Origin: Kutzneria chonburiensis | GTDB taxonomy: Bacteria > Actinomycetota > Actinomycetes > Mycobacteriales > Pseudonocardiaceae | NCBI RefSeq assembly: GCF_028622115.1 | Contig: NZ_CP097263.1 | Location: 1,612,001 to 1,676,000 of the forward strand | DNA length: 64,000 bases | Reading direction: 5' to 3' | In this document: positions 61,849 through 64,000 of the stretch, one piece after another | How positions within the stretch are numbered: position 1 is the stretch's first letter | Layout of the letters: each line of letters begins with the position of its first letter | Notes under the pieces: generated by a model | What the model saw: only the letters and a program-made list of their open reading frames with translations | What the model was told of the DNA's origin: nothing | Databases searched by the model: none | Made by a program: the position numbers and the translations under genes

Positions 61849-62658
61849 TTACTTCGTGGCCCCGGCCGACAGTCCACTGTAGATGAACCGTTGCAGCGCA
61901 AGGAAAACGAGCAGACTGGGGATGATCACCAGCGCCGCGCCGGCCGAGATGACCTCCCAGTGCGCCCCGTACGGGCCTTTGAACCGGAACAGCGAGGTGG
62001 AGATGGTGCCGAGGCTGTCGTCGGGCAGGTAGAGGAACGGGACGTAGAAGTCGTTGTACACGGCGACGCCCTTGATGATCACGACGGTGGCGATCGCCGG
62101 TCGCAGCAGCGGCAGGATGATCCGCCGGTAGATGGTGAACGAGCCGGCGCCGTCCAGCCGGGCGGCCTCGTCCAGCGCGACCGGGATGGACCGGACGAAC
62201 TGGAGGAAGATGGTGATCGACACGATGTCGGTGCCCAGGTACAGCAGGATCGGGGCCCACCGGGTGTCGACCGCGCCGAGCCCGTTCACGATCTGGTACG
62301 TGGCGACCTGCGTGGTCACCCCGGGCACCAGCGCGGCGACCAGGAACCCGGCCAGCACCACCCGCCGGAACCGGAACCGGAAGCGGTCGACGGCGTACGC
62401 GGTCATCGACCCGATGACCACCGTGCCCAGCACCGAGAAGAACAGGATGAACGCGGTGTTGCCCAGCGCCCGCAGCATGTGCCCGTCGGTGAACGCGACC
62501 ACGTAGTTGTGCAGGTTGAACCAGTCGGCCGGCGCCGCGAGCGGACTCTGGTCGGCCATTTCCCGACTGGTGCGCAAGGAGGTCAGCACGATCGCGACCA
62601 ACGGCACGAGAACCACCGCGCTGGCCGCCACCAGGCAGACGTACTTCACCGCGCGCAT
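61849..62658 (-). CDS. ABC sugar transporter permease, MalG-type (mannan operon)
   Basis: The 269-aa permease has six predicted membrane segments (first YVCLVAASAVVLVPLVAIVLTS) and the EAA loop LDEAARLDGAGSFTIYRRIILP. It ends in the usual short tail (YSGLSAGATK), unlike the fucosidase-fused permease at 33854-35950. ATG at 62658 overlaps the other permease by 1-3 bp (ATGA); an adjacent in-frame GTG just before it is an alternative. Imports mannan fragments with its partner and the binding protein; no ATPase is encoded in the window. Confidence 0.92.
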   Translation of the reverse strand: MRAVKYVCLVAASAVVLVPLVAIVLTSLRTSREMADQSPLAAPADWFNLHNYVVAFTDGHMLRALGNTAFILFFSVLGTVVIGSMTAYAVDRFRFRFRRVVLAGFLVAALVPGVTTQVATYQIVNGLGAVDTRWAPILLYLGTDIVSITIFLQFVRSIPVALDEAARLDGAGSFTIYRRIILPLLRPAIATVVIIKGVAVYNDFYVPFLYLPDDSLGTISTSLFRFKGPYGAHWEVISAGAALVIIPSLLVFLALQRFIYSGLSAGATK

Positions 62659-63518
62659 CACGTCAGCTCCACCCGTTCGTCGGGGAACAGCCGCCGCTGC
62701 ACCCAGGTGACCGCGAGCACGATCAGCAGCAGCACCACGGCGGCCGCCGAGGCCAGGCCGGTCTTGTCGAAGGTGAAGGCCAGCTTGACCGTCTGGATCA
62801 CGAAGGTCTCGCTGTTGTTGGCGCCGCCGGTCATGATGAACGGGATCTCGAACACCGACAGCGAGCCGGAGATGGCCAGGATCGCGCTCAGCGCGATGAT
62901 CGGCCGGATGGCCGGCGCGATGATGTGGCGGAACTGCTGCCAGCGGTTGGCCCCGTCCAGCGCGGACGCCTCGTGCAGGTCGGGCGGGATGGACTGGATG
63001 GCCCCGATGAACAGCACCATGTTCAATCCCATGAAACGCCACACCGACACCGCGGCCAGCGACGGGTTGACCAGGTCGGGATCGCCGAGCCAGAGCCGTG
63101 GGCCCACGCCGACCTGGTGCAATACCGTGTCCAGGGTGCCGCCGGGCTGGAAGAAGTACAGGAACACGAAGCCGACGGCCACGCCGTTGATCAGGTACGG
63201 GAAGAACAGGATGCCCTTGAACAGCGTGCGCAGTCTGGTGCGGAAGCTCAGCACGGTGGCGAAGTAGAGCGCGGCGGCGATCTGCACCGCCGAGCCGGCC
63301 AGGTAGAACAGGCTGACCGTGAACACCTGGAACAGTTCAGGCCGGGTGAACAGGTCCGTGTAGTTGTGCAGGCCGACGACGTCGCTGGTCGGGCTGAGGC
63401 CGTCCCAGTCGGTGAAGCTGTAGCCGATCATGTCGAGCACCGGCAGGTAGGTGAAGGTCACCAGCAGCGCCAGCGGGGCCAGCAGGTAGAGCCAGGGCGT
63501 GAACCACCGCGGCCTCAT
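62658..63518 (-). CDS. ABC sugar transporter permease, MalF-type (mannan operon)
   Basis: The 286-aa permease has six membrane segments (WLYLLAPLALLVTFTYLP first) and the EAA loop LHEASALDGANRWQQFRHIIAP. ATG at 63518 overlaps the binding-protein stop (ATGA), and its own stop overlaps the MalG-type start, so binding protein and permeases are translated in coupled fashion. Confidence 0.92.
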   Translation of the reverse strand: MRPRWFTPWLYLLAPLALLVTFTYLPVLDMIGYSFTDWDGLSPTSDVVGLHNYTDLFTRPELFQVFTVSLFYLAGSAVQIAAALYFATVLSFRTRLRTLFKGILFFPYLINGVAVGFVFLYFFQPGGTLDTVLHQVGVGPRLWLGDPDLVNPSLAAVSVWRFMGLNMVLFIGAIQSIPPDLHEASALDGANRWQQFRHIIAPAIRPIIALSAILAISGSLSVFEIPFIMTGGANNSETFVIQTVKLAFTFDKTGLASAAAVVLLLIVLAVTWVQRRLFPDERVELT

Positions 63519-64000
63519 CCGACGGATCCCTTGGCCTGCGACCACTTCCGGTTCAGATCGTCGAACACGCCGGTGAGATCGCCGGCCGCCGCGCCGCGGG
63601 CGACGTCGACGATGCGCCGGGGATAGTCCTGGGCGCTGAGGCCGATCTCCGACGCCTTGTCGATCTCGTCCACCAGCGCCGTCTTGGCATTGCTGAGCTG
63701 GATGAACTTGACGCCGCCGGCCTGGAAGGGCGCGAGGTCGGACGGCAGCGGCGTGCCCTTGACCGAGGAGATCGACAGCGCCGCCTGCGCGTCTCCGGAC
63801 TTGGTGATGTACCAGTCCAACCAGGCCCGGGCGGCCGCCTTGTGCTCGGAATGGACGTTCACCGCGTACTGGTAGTCCGGCCGCACCACCGAGCAGAAGT
63901 GACCGTCCTGTTGGGACGGAAACGGCATGAAGCCGATGTCGTCCGGGTTGGCGCCGGCGTTCTTGGCCGCCGCCCGCATCTGGACCACGGCCCACGAGCC
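63515..64000 (-). CDS. ABC sugar-binding protein (5' end outside window)
   Basis: The C-terminal ~161 residues of a solute-binding protein are present; the frame is open to the right edge, so the signal peptide and first domain are missing. FMPFPSQQDGHFCSVV, ARAWLDWYITKSGDAQAAL and the closing helix LTGVFDDLNRKWSQAKG are typical of the carbohydrate-binding families. Position before two permeases and a beta-mannosidase suggests manno-oligosaccharide binding. Confidence 0.85.
   Translation of the reverse strand, partial: GSWAVVQMRAAAKNAGANPDDIGFMPFPSQQDGHFCSVVRPDYQYAVNVHSEHKAAARAWLDWYITKSGDAQAALSISSVKGTPLPSDLAPFQAGGVKFIQLSNAKTALVDEIDKASEIGLSAQDYPRRIVDVARGAAAGDLTGVFDDLNRKWSQAKGSVG

Overview
The window is high-GC DNA (visually near 70% G+C) with GTG/TTG starts, overlapping stop/start junctions, an EthA-type monooxygenase, an F420-type LLM oxidoreductase, a DUF222-HNH gene and secreted glycan hydrolases. 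This fits a large-genome soil actinomycete, most likely of the Pseudonocardiales. That placement is inferred from gene content; no rRNA or tRNA gene was seen.

Left part (1-26 kb): the 3' end of an iron-sulfur reductase is followed by the most unusual locus of the window, a six-gene, 18.9-kb leftward operon (19570 down to 714). It encodes a tandem NAL1-like trypsin, a giant beta-rich protein with a C-terminal Kelch propeller, a stand-alone Kelch propeller, and three large proteins (1029, 1717 and 609 aa) that I cannot assign. Four of the five junctions overlap, none of the proteins has a signal peptide or membrane segment, and no known system has this layout to my knowledge. Next comes a leftward operon P450 - SDR - EthA-like Baeyer-Villiger monooxygenase - NAD-dependent DNA ligase, divergent from a tetR gene, with two perfect palindromic operators between them.

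Middle part (26-46.3 kb): a secreted sedolisin and a small secreted protein; an AAA/TPR regulator gene bounded by a 17-bp direct repeat that suggests an insertion; an FAD aromatic monooxygenase divergent from a two-module Lrp/AsnC regulator; a stand-alone deaminase-fold protein; and a glycan locus. The glycan locus runs leftward as PfkB kinase - binding protein - permease - permease fused in frame to a GH29 alpha-L-fucosidase. Its divergent rightward arm is a DeoR regulator - GH4 - GH38 alpha-mannosidase, the last with a frameshift near its 3' end. A DUF222-HNH gene follows, lying between two identical 107-bp inverted structured elements in a G/T-rich to C/A-rich switch zone.

Right part (46.3-64 kb): a redox-signalling triad (response regulator fused to a thioredoxin-reductase-like flavoprotein, cNMP-domain histidine kinase, UBP zinc finger); a zincless Fpg/Nei-type glycosylase; a catabolic operon (LLM oxidoreductase, Zn-alcohol dehydrogenase, SDR, Baeyer-Villiger monooxygenase, SMP-30-like propeller) that could take an alcohol through ketone and lactone to a hydroxy acid; a lipoprotein whose ribosome-binding site is buried in a hairpin; and a leftward beta-mannan operon (binding protein cut by the window edge, two permeases, GH2 beta-mannosidase, two tandem GH26 mannanases).

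Apart from the two flanks of the DUF222 gene (44440-44775 and 45919-46348), described below, no stretch longer than 300 bases lacks a gene.
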